Assembly (NCBI GenBank): GCA_021432605.1
Contig: MU271143.1
Span: 2,117,277 to 2,181,276, forward strand
Length of the DNA: 64,000 nt
Source: Coniochaeta sp. PMI_546
Taxonomy: Eukaryota; Ascomycota; Sordariomycetes; Coniochaetales; Coniochaetaceae
Reading direction: 5' to 3'
In this document: piece by piece, positions 1 to 10,958 of the stretch
How positions within the stretch are numbered: the first letter of the stretch is position 1
Layout of the letters: the number at the start of each line of letters is the position of its first letter
Translations under genes and position numbers: made by a program
Notes under the pieces: model-generated
What the model was told of the DNA's origin: nothing
The model's database searches: none
The model's input: only the letters and a program-made list of their open reading frames with translations

Positions 1-1
1 C

Positions 2-556
2 ATCGATGCCGTCTGCCCCGAGGTGATCGTCCTGGCGTCCCTGATCGTCGCCGTGAAGTTTCTGGAGGACTATCAGGAACCGATGCACCACTACGCCTCC
101 CACTGGGGCAATGATCTCTGGACCTGCGAGCAGATCAACGTCACCGAGCGTTGCATTATGGAGAACTTAGGCTACCGGATCATGCCGCTGTGGGACCGGA
201 AACTGATCGAGGATGCGCTGGCGGACATGGAGCGCGCCAGCAGCCAGGCGAACCTCGACCGGCTGCGGTTTTCTTCCGTGATATCGGCGAAACAGCCGAT
301 GAGTTCTCGGAAGACTCTCGCTGCTTCGACCATGCGGCCCAGACCCGCTGAGGTGCCCAGGTTCGGAAACGTCGCCTGGGGCGGTAGTTCCGACAGCAGT
401 GGTGCCGGAATTGGCGGGTGGGCATCTCAGACCACCTTTACCGGAGGTCCCGCCTCTGGGTTGGGTCTGGATCCTCTCCAGTTGCCGCTCGGACGCAAGT
501 CGAGCAGTTCAATGTGTCTTTTCGCTTCTGCGTATCCGCCCGCCGGTGTACGCTGA
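2..556 (+). CDS. Cyclin-fold protein, C-terminal part (5' end outside window)
   Basis: The reading frame is open to the left edge, so the N-terminus lies outside the window. The first ~80 residues read as the second half of a cyclin box: a hydrophobic helix (LASLIVAVKFLED), then a segment with WTCEQINVTERCIMENLGYR, which matches the last helices of a PCL/G1-type cyclin N-terminal domain. Cyclins of this class bind and direct a cyclin-dependent kinase such as Pho85 or Cdc28. The remaining ~100 residues are Ser/Gly/Pro-rich and probably disordered, as usual for fungal cyclin tails. The stop is TGA at 554-556. The subfamily (PCL1/2, CLG1 or other) cannot be decided from the fragment. Confidence 0.7.
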   Translation: MDAVCPEVIVLASLIVAVKFLEDYQEPMHHYASHWGNDLWTCEQINVTERCIMENLGYRIMPLWDRKLIEDALADMERASSQANLDRLRFSSVISAKQPMSSRKTLAASTMRPRPAEVPRFGNVAWGGSSDSSGAGIGGWASQTTFTGGPASGLGLDPLQLPLGRKSSSSMCLFASAYPPAGVR

Positions 557-1290
557 AAGATGGGTTGATGTGCGTCCTGGATGGCGCCGTGCGTCGGCTG
601 GCTGGAGTTTTCAATTGCGGACCGAGAAGAGAATTGCGTGATACCCCCACAGTGTGTTTCGTGAGCTGTTTTTTTCTTTGGCGGTTTATTGCGGATCGCA
701 TCGGCAGAATGTCACTTGTGCGTCGAACTGGGCATGCTGCATTTGCGGGCTGCATGTCAAGGAACAATTATCGGCGCAGCATTTTTAGCTCCGGGCGTGG
801 AGCTGGACGGTCTTTGTTGGATGAAGGCTTTTGCCCCTTACTCGGCTACGTTGGGAGTTCTGACTCGGCGATAATGGCGTATGGAGTTACACTGGGCACC
901 GGAAGTACAGGTTTTCGGGTCATGCTCAGCGTCTGCATGCCCTTTGTGTCGCCCCGGTTTATAGTGCTTGGAGCTCAGGCAGCGAAACATCATTTTCGAC
1001 CAAAATACGATAATCACCAATTCTTAAAGATGAACTGCATATGTAGACTCGTGTTGTGCTTATACGTCCTGGTATATGCCTGAGGATCTGATCACCGAGT
1101 CTAACTTCGGAAGCTTCGTCTACCTCATCATACCCATAATCCATGCATCGTCTAGTTAGTTACATACAACTCTACCTTGAGACAGAGTATGTGCCTTACA
1201 GCACGTCCGAAGTCAATCACAGCCCAGTAGACGTACAACACAAGTCAATCATTCATCTCAGACGAACACACCACCCCGTAGGCATCTCTC
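557..1290. other. Intergenic, convergent
   Basis: This is the shared 3' region of the cyclin-like gene (+) and the pyridoxamine-phosphate oxidase gene (-). Open frames here (for example 418-1083 on +) have no recognisable protein character. I see no RNA gene or repeat. Confidence 0.6.
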
Positions 1291-2280
1291 TCACGGACTC
1301 AGCCTCTCCAACGTCCACCTATCCTCCCCTCCTTCCTCTCCCTTCACCCTCTCATAGACAAAGCGATCATGCAACCGGTTCTGCCGTCCCTGCCAAAACT
1401 CGACTCTCTCCGGCACGATCCTCAGCCCGCCCCAAAAGTCCGGACACGGAATGTGCTCCTGTCCCGCAAACCTCTCCTCCGCCTCCCTGTACCACCGATC
1501 CAGCATCTTCCTCCCATCATCATCCCCCTCCCCGCTCGGCCTGAGCACGGCGCTCTGCTGGCTCGCCCAAGCCCCGATCCGGCTGCCCCTGACCCGCGTG
1601 TCGAAGTAAGCCTGACTCTCCTCCTTCGTCAGGCGCTCCGCCCGCCCCTCGACGCGCACCTGGCGCTCCAGCGCCTCCCACCAGAACGTCAGGCTGGCCC
1701 AGCGGTTGCCCACGCTCTCCCCGTCGTCGGAGCCGAAAAGATCCTTTGCCTTGCGGCTGGTGCCAAAGTTGCTGTACACCACGAAGCCCTTGGTGTCGAG
1801 CTCCTTGAGGTAGACCACGCGGGCCGAGACGCGGCCGGACGGCAGGGAGGCGGTGGACAGGGTGCAGGTCTCCGGGTGCGACACGGCCGGGCCCGCGGCC
1901 GAGTACCAGGTGTGGAACTGGGTTATTGGCGAGTTAGGGTCGAGCTGGGAGCGCTTGAGGCCGCCGCGTCGCTCGGCGAGGAGGAACTGTGCTGCTTGGC
2001 CTGGGGAAGGGGTGCGCGTGGTGGGGGTTGGGGCGCCGGAGGGCGCGACTTTGGAGTATTTAGTTAAATTTCCTGAAAGACGGGCAGGTTATGACCTACA
2101 GATGAGTTTTGCGACGTCTTGGGCCGGGTGGAGGGCCATAGTTGTGGTTATGAAGGTTCGATAGGCAATTCGACGAGTGGGTTTGGTCTTTGTGAGGGGA
2201 AACGTAAGAGATGCAGCTTTGCTTAGAGATACGGGAACTTTAAATCTTGACAATGCAGAACTTGTCTTGCCCAGACTCAT
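1291..2280 (-). CDS. PDX3: Pyridoxamine 5'-phosphate oxidase (PDX3-like)
   Basis: Makes pyridoxal 5'-phosphate from PNP/PMP using FMN and O2, the last step of vitamin B6 salvage. Two exons on the minus strand: 2280..2100 and 2048..1291, with a 51-bp intron (2049-2099, GTAGGT..AAAG, AACTAA branch-like site). The spliced frame restores the family N-terminus (KRSQLDPNSPITQFHTWYS), followed by PETCTLSTA, the RVVYLKELDTKGFVVYSNF core, the RQVRVEG strand and the conserved C-terminus ending W-T-L-E-R-L-S-P. From the ATG at 2139 the protein is 265 aa, a normal length. The frame stays open upstream to an ATG at 2280 (312 aa), adding 47 residues rich in S, K and R and without acidic residues, like a mitochondrial presequence. 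The catalytic identity is firm; which start is used is uncertain. Confidence 0.88.
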
Positions 2281-3872
2281 TGATCTCACGATCTTCGTGA
2301 GCTGAGGGCGTCAAAGTGGCTCGCAGGCTGCCCCAAACCTTGTCCTTTTCCCCGACTTTTTTTTGGGTCGCTATTATCGAACGATGGACGCTGCCGATGG
2401 AGGGGGTCTCATGACGTCTGCATTCGACAGAGCTCTTTGTCGGCGCGATTAGCCAATCACAGTGCGTGATTGCCGGACATTGATCCGATTAGTATACTTC
2501 CATGCCTTACTGTGCAAAGATGGTGTGTACGTGCCGTTCCGGAACTGCCTGTGACCAGTGTAGGTAAGGTACCAGGCGGGTCAGTCGATAGAATCTAGAT
2601 GGAAAGTCGCAGTAGAAGCCCGGCGCCGATCCACGACAAGACATTAAGCAAAGTTCAGCCAACCGAACATCGCAAGTGCATCATGGCTGACTGGATTGAC
2701 GATCGATTCTCAAACATCACCTCTTTCGATGACTGATGATTCCTCCTGTACGGCGACCAAGGCTAGACCATACAACTTGTCAGATGCAAAAAGCCTGGAA
2801 GCATGTTCTCGCTCGTGGTGCGAGCGGTTAGCGAGCATGTGCTAGAGCGACACGGACTGCTTGCGAGGAGCAGTCCTCGCAACTTCTCAAGAAATAATTT
2901 CGACGAAGCGTCAAGTCAGCTAGGTATATAGGATTTCATCTTGTCCGCTTGAATTTGGACATCATGTGTAAAACACATCGGCGGAACTATGGAGTACGCC
3001 ATCTAAGGTAGTTCTGCCCGAGCTCGCCGAGTAAAGGTCTGTACGCCTACTACCATGCCCATCCATCCATGGCCGCGGCAATGTCAGTCACGCAACACAC
3101 ATTCGCCTCGTCAACTCAGCGGGCTCGATCTCAAAGTTGACTACATGAACTCAAACGTGAGCTACGAGTTTTGGTGTAACGCCATTGACTACCACATGCC
3201 CTGCGGAATGTACAGCAGCAGCCCAGGTCGAAGAATACCGAGATGACACAATTCAGCGACTTCGTCACATCGACAAACACGTACCAACTCGAAAGTAAAG
3301 GGACTACTATCCAGACGACTTGTGAAGCTTCCTTTGCCTGGGATCGGATATCTCACCGGCCGGCCAATGGAAGCAATACACGCCGGACGCTTGAGCTTGA
3401 CACTGTTCTGATGTACGAAAGACGGAGTTTCAGGCAAGGGGAAAAGGTCAGCGGGCAGATATTTACAACTTTCATTCTCACAAGACGACAAGACATCAAT
3501 CGGGAGAGAACGAGAAGACTTGAAAGTACAGTGTATTGTACAGTATCCAACACAGCCTAGTGATCAACGCATATAACCAAACTATATACAGAACACACAC
3601 ACAACGCCAACCCACGCCAAACAGATAAACATACACCGAACGCCACGCTACCTGGGTATACATATGTAAACAACACAGAACGCCTAGACCAATGCCCACT
3701 AGACATCACTCATACACATGCAGCGGCCTGAGCCATTTACGATCTATAATCTTCGATGGATCTTTTTAAATCTAGGGTAGGAGAGCACAACTTTTCCAGT
3801 CTACGCCATGTCTCTCTCTCTCGACACAAACATCGCGAAAAGAACAATGAACGCCATCAAATTTCGACAATC
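2281..3872. other. Intergenic
   Basis: Holds the upstream region of the pyridoxamine-phosphate oxidase gene and the 3' flank of the pyrimidine multienzyme gene, both on the minus strand. Short ORFs at 3055-3560 look random. A CA-rich patch lies near 3590-3625. I see nothing else that I can support. Confidence 0.6.
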
Positions 3873-6800
3873 TCAACCAGACATGACCAAGGCAAGCAGG
3901 GCCATACGGCAGTAGAGACCGTATCTCATCTGTAAAAGAAGACATTAGCATTAAGAAACGCTGGCAGATAAGGGGGGAGCCGGCTTACCTGTCTGAAGTA
4001 TGCGGCCCGCTGGTCAAAGTCAACCTCCTCCGCAATCTCCTCGTTCCTCGGCAGCGGGTGGAGGATAACCATGGAGCTCTTTGCATTCTTCAGCGTGCTG
4101 TTGTCGATCCGGTAAGAGTTCTTGACCTTCTCGTACGCCTCCTCGGTCGGGAACCTCTCCCTCTGCACCCGGGTGCAGTAGAGCACGTCACTCCGGGCCA
4201 TGATCTCGGGAGTAAGGGTTTCGGACTCGCAGAGTAGCTGGCCGGATTTGACGAGCTGCTCGCGAACGTTGGCCGGGAGCGCCAGACCCTTGGGTGAGAC
4301 GAGCTGCACTTGCACATGGTAGTGCTGGAGTAGGTACACCAGCGAGTGGACCGGGCGGCCGTACAGCAAGTCACCGACAAATGTGATGGTCAGGCCCTGG
4401 ACTGTACCCAGCTCTTCTCTAATGGTGAAGAGGTCCAAGAAAGCTTGCGTCGGGTGCTCCTTGCTGCCGTTCCCGCCGTTGATAACAGGGACAGGGCTAT
4501 ACTTCTTGGCAACATCAACAGAACTCTCAGCCGGATGACGAAGGACGACGGCATCACCGTAGCAAGCCAGCGTCCTCAACGTGTCCTGGAGGGTCTCGCC
4601 CTTGACCACCGATGAGTGGGATGTGGTGATGGCGACAGTTCGACCACCCAAACGCTGCATAGCCGCGTCGAAGGAGGATGAGGTACGTGTGGATGGCTCA
4701 TAGAACATCGTGCAGAGGAGGCGCCCCTTGAGGACATCCAGCACTCCTTGGCGTTGCACGCCGAGACGCATCTCCTGAGCGACAGTGAACAGCAGATGCA
4801 AGTCGGCACGAGTGTATTGCGTTACCGACAGAACGTGGCTGTTCTTGAACGATGACGGCTGCGATAGAAGGGAGTGGAGCTGCGAGACTTCCAATGATCG
4901 GAGCGGCTGACCAAGGCCAAACTCATCTGACACGTCACCCCTCAAAGGAGAAGAAGGACTGTCCGCCACGCCGTCAACGTTCCTGGATCTGGAGCTTGAA
5001 GGACGCGGCCCCAAGAGGGACTGGCGCCTGGCAGAAACGGAGCCGTCGAGCAATGGCGTCATTGGCTGGAAGGCCGGTTTCATCTGCGGTGACTTGATTT
5101 GCGGCATGGCTCCATGAGTGGACATGTCCTTGCCCAGGGGCGACGTAGGAAGCAGATCGCCGTCCAGACAGACAACCTTGTCCTGGAAGGTAACACGTTG
5201 AACTGCACCCCTCATGGTCTTTCCGGCAAAGGGAGACCAAGCGTCATCCGCGGGAACAGTGTAGGGCCGATCGATCTCAACCTCGACAGATGTGCCGACC
5301 TGCTCATGAAGCTCGAATATCTCCATTGGTCTGTCATGAAGTCGGAGTTTGATGTCGTCCAGCGTAAGCTTGCCTTCGGTGACCGAAGTCAACAGCAGAG
5401 GAAGAGCGGCTGCGATGCCAGCGCTGACATCCGTTGGCTTGCCCAATGAGTGGGCCAGTTGATATGGCAAGCTGCCAATGGAGAAAACATCAATAGTCTC
5501 CAGATGATTCCAGAGCGCGGTCTGATCCTCGATGGTCGGAAGTAGCTGGCAGTCCGGATAATCCTCCTGAGACAGGTACAACGAATAGATAGAAACATCG
5601 CACGTCACCTTCAGGCCCTTCTCCTTAGACAAAGCAATAAGCTGGATATCGTCCTTTGTCGACACCGATGTTACATGGATCCGTCGGTTATGCAGACTGG
5701 CCAGAAGGAGAATCGAAGCCAGATCTGTCTTCCTGGCGTCGGTAACAATCGGCTTGTGGGCTGGCCAGGCATCGAAGTGAGCAGTAACAGCAGCGACTGC
5801 GCTGATATTGTCAGTCAGATGGTTGAAAGGAATGAATAGCGACCCAACTTCACCGGCCACCTGGCTGATCTGGTTGGCATTCCCGGATGTCGCCGTGACC
5901 GAGAAGTTGAAGTCGCAGTAACCTCCACGTTTGCTGTTCTGCTGAGCGATCTTCAGTGACTTGGCATCGGTGATGGATCCTTCGATGCCGACGGGCATGA
6001 TCCGGACCATACTGAAACCAGCAGCGATGGACGCTTGAGTCACAGTCAGGAGATCGCGACTTCCGTGCGAGACAATACCGGGAACGAATGCCGCGATATT
6101 GATCAGGCCAGGCAAGAGAACGGTACGATGGCTCGTTTGATAGTCTCGCACACCGACCTCAAGGTCAAAGTGCCTGGCGATAGCCTCAACCAAAATCTTG
6201 GCGTTCTTGACATTAGTCACAAGGGGAACCTGATAGTCGACAGCCATTCTTCGTGTCTGGTAGCCCTTGCTCACGTAGTTGGCAGGACGTCTGTATTTGT
6301 TGTTGGAGGGCAGGTTGATATACAGATCGATCATGTTGTTGGCAAGATGCTGAGTGAGAGAGTACTCGGACTTTTGATCATCCTTCTCGCTGCCCAGAAC
6401 TTCCAGATATTGAACTGGGATATCATGCTCACGCAGGTAGTCGGCAGTACCGGCAGTCGCAAAAAGTTTGTAGCCAAGCTTCTGCAGCTTGGCCACCGAG
6501 GGAAGCATCTCCTTCTTATCCTTGTAGGAACCGATGGAGAGAAGAATGTTGTTCTTGGGAATCTTGAATCCGGTAGAAATCAGGGCCTTCAGGTACGCTT
6601 CATATTTGTCCTTTCCGAATGAAGCAACTTCGCCAGTTGAGGCCATCTCAACACCCAGAACGGGATCGGCACCTGAAAGTCTCGAGAAACTGAACTGTGG
6701 TACCTTGACGCCAACGCATTCCGGCATCAAGTCACTCTGGGGATACTCTTGGACTGGAATACCCATGATAGCCTTGGTGGCCATTTCGATCAAATCAACG

Positions 6801-9800
6801 CCCATAACCTTTGAAACAAATGGAAATGACCTAGAGGCGCGGACGTTGCACTCGATAACCTTGATATCGTTGTCCTTGGCAATGAACTGAATGTTCAGAG
6901 GACCAGTGATATTCAAAGCACTAGCAATCTTGCGAGTTGCTTCTTCGATACGCCTGATGGTGGTCTTCTCCAGATCCTGGGGAGGAAGAATGAGAGTCGC
7001 ATCACCTGAATGGACTCCAGCGTTCTCGACGTGTTCGGAAATGAAATGACCAATGAGCTTGCCATTTCTGGCAACGGCGTCCATTTCGATCTCCTTTGCG
7101 TTCTCGATATACTTGGTGATGACCACAGGATGCTCACGTGACACGTCCGCAGCTTGCTTGAGGTAGGCCTCAAGATCCGCCTCTGAGTACACAGTGTTCA
7201 TCGCAGCGCCCGACAGAACGTATGAGGGTCGGACCAACACAGGGTATGACACTTTCTGGCAGAAGGTCTTCGCCTCTTCGAAGCTAGTGAGCTCTTTCCA
7301 CGTCGGCTGGTCAACACCAATAGTGTCCAGCATACGAGAGAACTTGTATCTGTTCTCTGCTGAGTCGATCATTTCCGGTGAAGTTCCCAGAACCTTGACG
7401 CCTGATCGTAGAAGGGGAAGGGCAATGTTATTCGGAGTCTGCCCTCCCATGGCGCCCAACACTCCGCTGGCGGCCTCCTTCTCATATATGTCCAAGATGG
7501 TCTCGAGATTGATGTTCTCGAAATACAGCTTGTCGGCCTCGTCATAGTCTGTAGACACGGTCTCCGGATTGTACGATAGGGTTGTTAGCTTGATTATCCA
7601 AGAAAGATTCGATAGTCGAGATAATACAATTGTAAAGTTGAACTGATCACTTGATCAGGGGATCGCTTTATTAATAGACCGACTTATCATCTTATTGATA
7701 GACCGTCTTATTGACAGATGACAGGCCGTCTCGTTTATAGGTCGACTCTTCGACGAATCGTCTTGTGATGCAGTATTATTGAAAGGGGGAATGATAGATG
7801 TTGTACATACGTTAACCATAATAGTTTTGTAGTTGGAAGCACGAAGAGTGCGAATGGCCCTGACAGAGCACCAGTCAAACTCGACTGACGAACCGATACG
7901 GTAGACACCAGAGCCAAGAACCATAACGCCGTGGTCATCAAACGTTATGTCGTTTTCGCTGGCATTGTATGTGAGGTACAGATAGTTGGTGTAAGCCGGG
8001 AACTCGGCCGCCACCGTATCAATCTGCTTCACGTAGGGGGTGATGCCAGCCTCAAGGCGCAACCGCCGAACAGCAAGTTCATTGGAGTCCCAGAACTTGG
8101 CAAGTTGACGGTCGCTGAAGCCCAACTGCTTGGCCTGGACCAAGATATTTATATTTTGTGCAACATCGGTGGTCGTGAAGGTCTTCATCGACTGCGAGAA
8201 GTCGCTGAGGCCCTTGAGCTTGGTTAAGAACCATTTGTCGATCTTGGTCATCTCCCAGATCTTGTCGACAGAGTATCCTTGCGCCATAGCATTTGCAATG
8301 GCGAATAGCCGCTGATCTGAAGGAGTCTGGAGTTCGTCATCGATCGACATCAGTGCCTTGGTCTCGTTGAACCCAAGGTTGTGGAAGTCAATCGCTCGGA
8401 TGGCTTTCTGAATAGCTTCCTCGAAGGTCCTTCCGATGCTCATCACCTCCCCGATACTCTTCATGGACGAGCCCAGTTGCGTGGATACACGAGTGAACTT
8501 CTTGAGATCCCAGCGAGGCATCTTGACGACTACGTAATCAAGAGATGGTTCGAAGCAAGCACACGTCACCTTGGTGACGGAGTTCTTGATCTCCTTGAGC
8601 GGGATACCGAGGCCCAATTTAGCAGCAATAAACGCGAGAGGGTATCCGGTTGCCTTGGAAGCCAAGGCCGAAGATCTTGACAACCTCGCGTTGACTTCGA
8701 TGATGCAGTATTCCTTTGAGAATGGATTGAGGGCATACTGGATATTGCATTCTCCAACGACGCCCAAGTGGCGAATGACGTTGACGGCGGTCGTCCGAAG
8801 CATGTTGTAGTCCTCGTCTGACAGCGTCTGAGACGGGGCAACGACGATGGAGTCTCCCGTGTGGATTCCAAGGGGGTCGAAATTCTCCATGTTGCAGACA
8901 GTGATGCAGTTGTCCTGTGCGTCGCGGACAACTTCGTACTCGATCTCTTTCCAGCCTTTCATACTTCGCTCAATCAAGACCTGTGGACTTGCTGCGAAGG
9001 CGACATTGCAGAGGTTGACCAGTTCAGTTTCGTTGTTGGCGAAGCCACTTCCCAGACCACCGAGGGCATATGCGGCCCGAACGATGACTGGGAAACCGAT
9101 ATCCTTGACAACGTGGAGAGCCTCCTCGACGTTATTAGCCGATGCCGACTTGGCGCACTTCTCGCCGATGGACTCCATGCTGCGAGCGAAGAGCTCGCGG
9201 TCCTCAGTTGTGATGATGGTGTCGATTGGTGTGCCCAACACTTTAACTCCCAGCTCCTCAAACTCGTCTTTCAGCTGGATGCCAACCTGAAGGGCCGTCT
9301 GACCTCCGAAGGTACAGTAGATGGCGTCCGGACGCTCATACAGAATGACTTTGCGAACGAACTCGGCGTTCACGGGAAGGAAGTACACCTTGTCCGCTAG
9401 ACCCTTCGAGGTCTGAATCGTCGCAATATTAGGGTTGATAAGAACAGTGTAGATGCCCTCCTCCTTGAGGGCTTTGATGGCTTGGCTTCCGGAGTAGTCG
9501 AATTCGCCAGCTTGGCCGATACTAAGGCCGCCACTTCCGAGCACAAGGACTTTCTTGACACTGACCCGCGGATGAAGCCTTTCGTTCTCCTCTACCGTTC
9601 CGCCAGGGAAATGCACAGGCTTTGTGAGAAGGGTGCTATCACCAGCACACTTCAGTACCGTGTCGAGGAAGACGTCGAACAGGAATTCCGTATCGCGCGG
9701 GCCAGGCGTACTCTCCGGGTGAAACTGGACACTGAAATGCGGCCGATCAACATGCATGATACCCTCGTTGCTGTTGTCGTTGGCATTGACAAAGAGCTCC

Positions 9801-10958
9801 TGCCATCCAGTAGGCAAAGAGGCGGCATCGACGGCGTAGCCGTGGTTCTGGGATGTGATGTGACATTTCCCAGTCACCATGCTGGTGCATGGAATGTTGT
9901 GGCCACGGTTACCGAACTTCATCTTGATAGTTCGGGCACCGGCAGCACGGGCAAGCAACTGATGGCCAAGACAGATACCGAAGATCGGTGTCCGATTTTC
10001 GGCGATAGCCTCAGATATATGCTTGACTGTCTTATCCATGACGGCTGGATCACCCGGCCCGTTAGATAGAAATAGGCCATCGTAGTCTTTGCCTGCTAGG
10101 GAGGGGAAGTCATAGTCCCATGGGCAGACGAGGACCTCAACTCCTCGCTTCAGAAAGCATCGAAGCTGGTTGTATTTCATACCAACATCCAGACACAGGA
10201 CCCGAAGGGTTCTCCCGGAAGGGTGCTTCAGTGCTGACTGTTCGGAAGGCTTGTAGAGTTTCGGAGCCTTTATCGAGACTGAGACACAAAGATAAGTAGG
10301 TGATCTCCCTGTAGGCAAGCGATGTCTGGCACTTACCCTCGGCCACGAGGTTCTTCTCATTGGGGTTGACCCAGTCATGTGTCTCGAAGTGTGGTCTCCA
10401 ATCCCCCGTGATAGCAGGTACATGGTCACCATTCACGTTGCCATTGGTCAGCTTTTGCTTCTGGAGCAGCATGCGACCAAGCATGCTTCCCTTCTCTCGG
10501 ATACGCTTGGTCAATGCTCTGGTATCCACGCCATACATGGCGGGGATGCCCTGTTCCTTGAGCCATGTTCCAAGGGAAGAGGTGGCCAGGTAATGTGAAT
10601 AGTCTTCCCCTGAATAGGAAGCGGTGACCAGACCAGCAATGTGAATTTGATTGGACTCAAAATGGGCAGGCAAATCCCCCAGAAGCTCGTCCATGGTTTC
10701 TCTCGAGGGCACACCATAGTTTCCAACCAAGGGAAAGGTGATTACGAGGATTTGTCCGCGGTAGGAAGGATCAGTGATGGACTCGGGGTAGCCCACCATG
10801 CCTGTCTGAAAGACAAGCTCTCCGGCGATGCTCTTCTTCGCACCAAAGCTATAGCCTTGGTAGGCCGAGCCATCTTCGAGCTCGAGGCAGATGAGCTGTC
10901 TGTCGTCGCCGGAGTTGACAATGGTCGCCGAGGCGGGGGGATACAGCTTGGCAGCCAT
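3873..10958 (-). CDS. pyrABCN: Multifunctional pyrimidine enzyme: GATase-CPSase-(DHOase-like)-ATCase
   Basis: Catalyses the first two steps of UMP synthesis, glutamine to carbamoyl phosphate and then carbamoyl aspartate; it is the UTP-sensitive fusion known as ura-2/URA2/pyrABCN. Exons: 10958..10337, 10278..7811, ~7573..3989 and 3929..3873, giving about 2243 aa, the usual size. Order: GATase (nucleophile Cys in [10 protein letters not shown], His-Glu in VQFHPEST), CPSase halves ([48 protein letters not shown]), a DHOase-like domain whose metal-binding HxH is absent ([10 protein letters not shown]), as is typical of fungi, and ATCase ([34 protein letters not shown]). The last exon encodes [18 protein letters not shown]. 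Intron 1 is 58 bp and intron 3 is 58 bp. Intron 2 (about 237 bp) begins GTATGT after MVN, but where YNPETVST must resume the acceptor reads CG, not AG (see findings). Confidence 0.95.
7666..7745. repeat. Degenerate tandem repeat inside intron 2 of the pyrimidine gene
   Basis: Four diverged units of roughly 15-24 bp share a core like TTATTGATAGACCG on the plus strand (7666-7681, 7691-7705, 7706-7728, 7729-7745). They explain why this intron is about four times longer than the other introns of the gene. The units differ by several substitutions, so the array is not fresh. Confidence 0.55.

Noticed and set aside
418-1083. 221-codon ORF on plus after the cyclin-like gene
   Set aside because: It overlaps the end of the cyclin frame, has mixed low-complexity sequence and no family resemblance; it is probably 3' flank.
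1369-2067. 232-codon ORF on plus
   Set aside because: It is antisense to the pyridoxamine-phosphate oxidase exon, which has clear conserved motifs; its composition is a mirror of GC-rich codons.
6035-6622. 195-codon ORF on plus inside the pyrimidine gene
   Set aside because: It is antisense to a strongly conserved CPSase/DHOase-like coding region, a shadow frame.
9482-10069. 195-codon ORF on plus inside the GATase/CPSase part
   Set aside because: It is antisense to conserved GATase sequence and has no protein family character.
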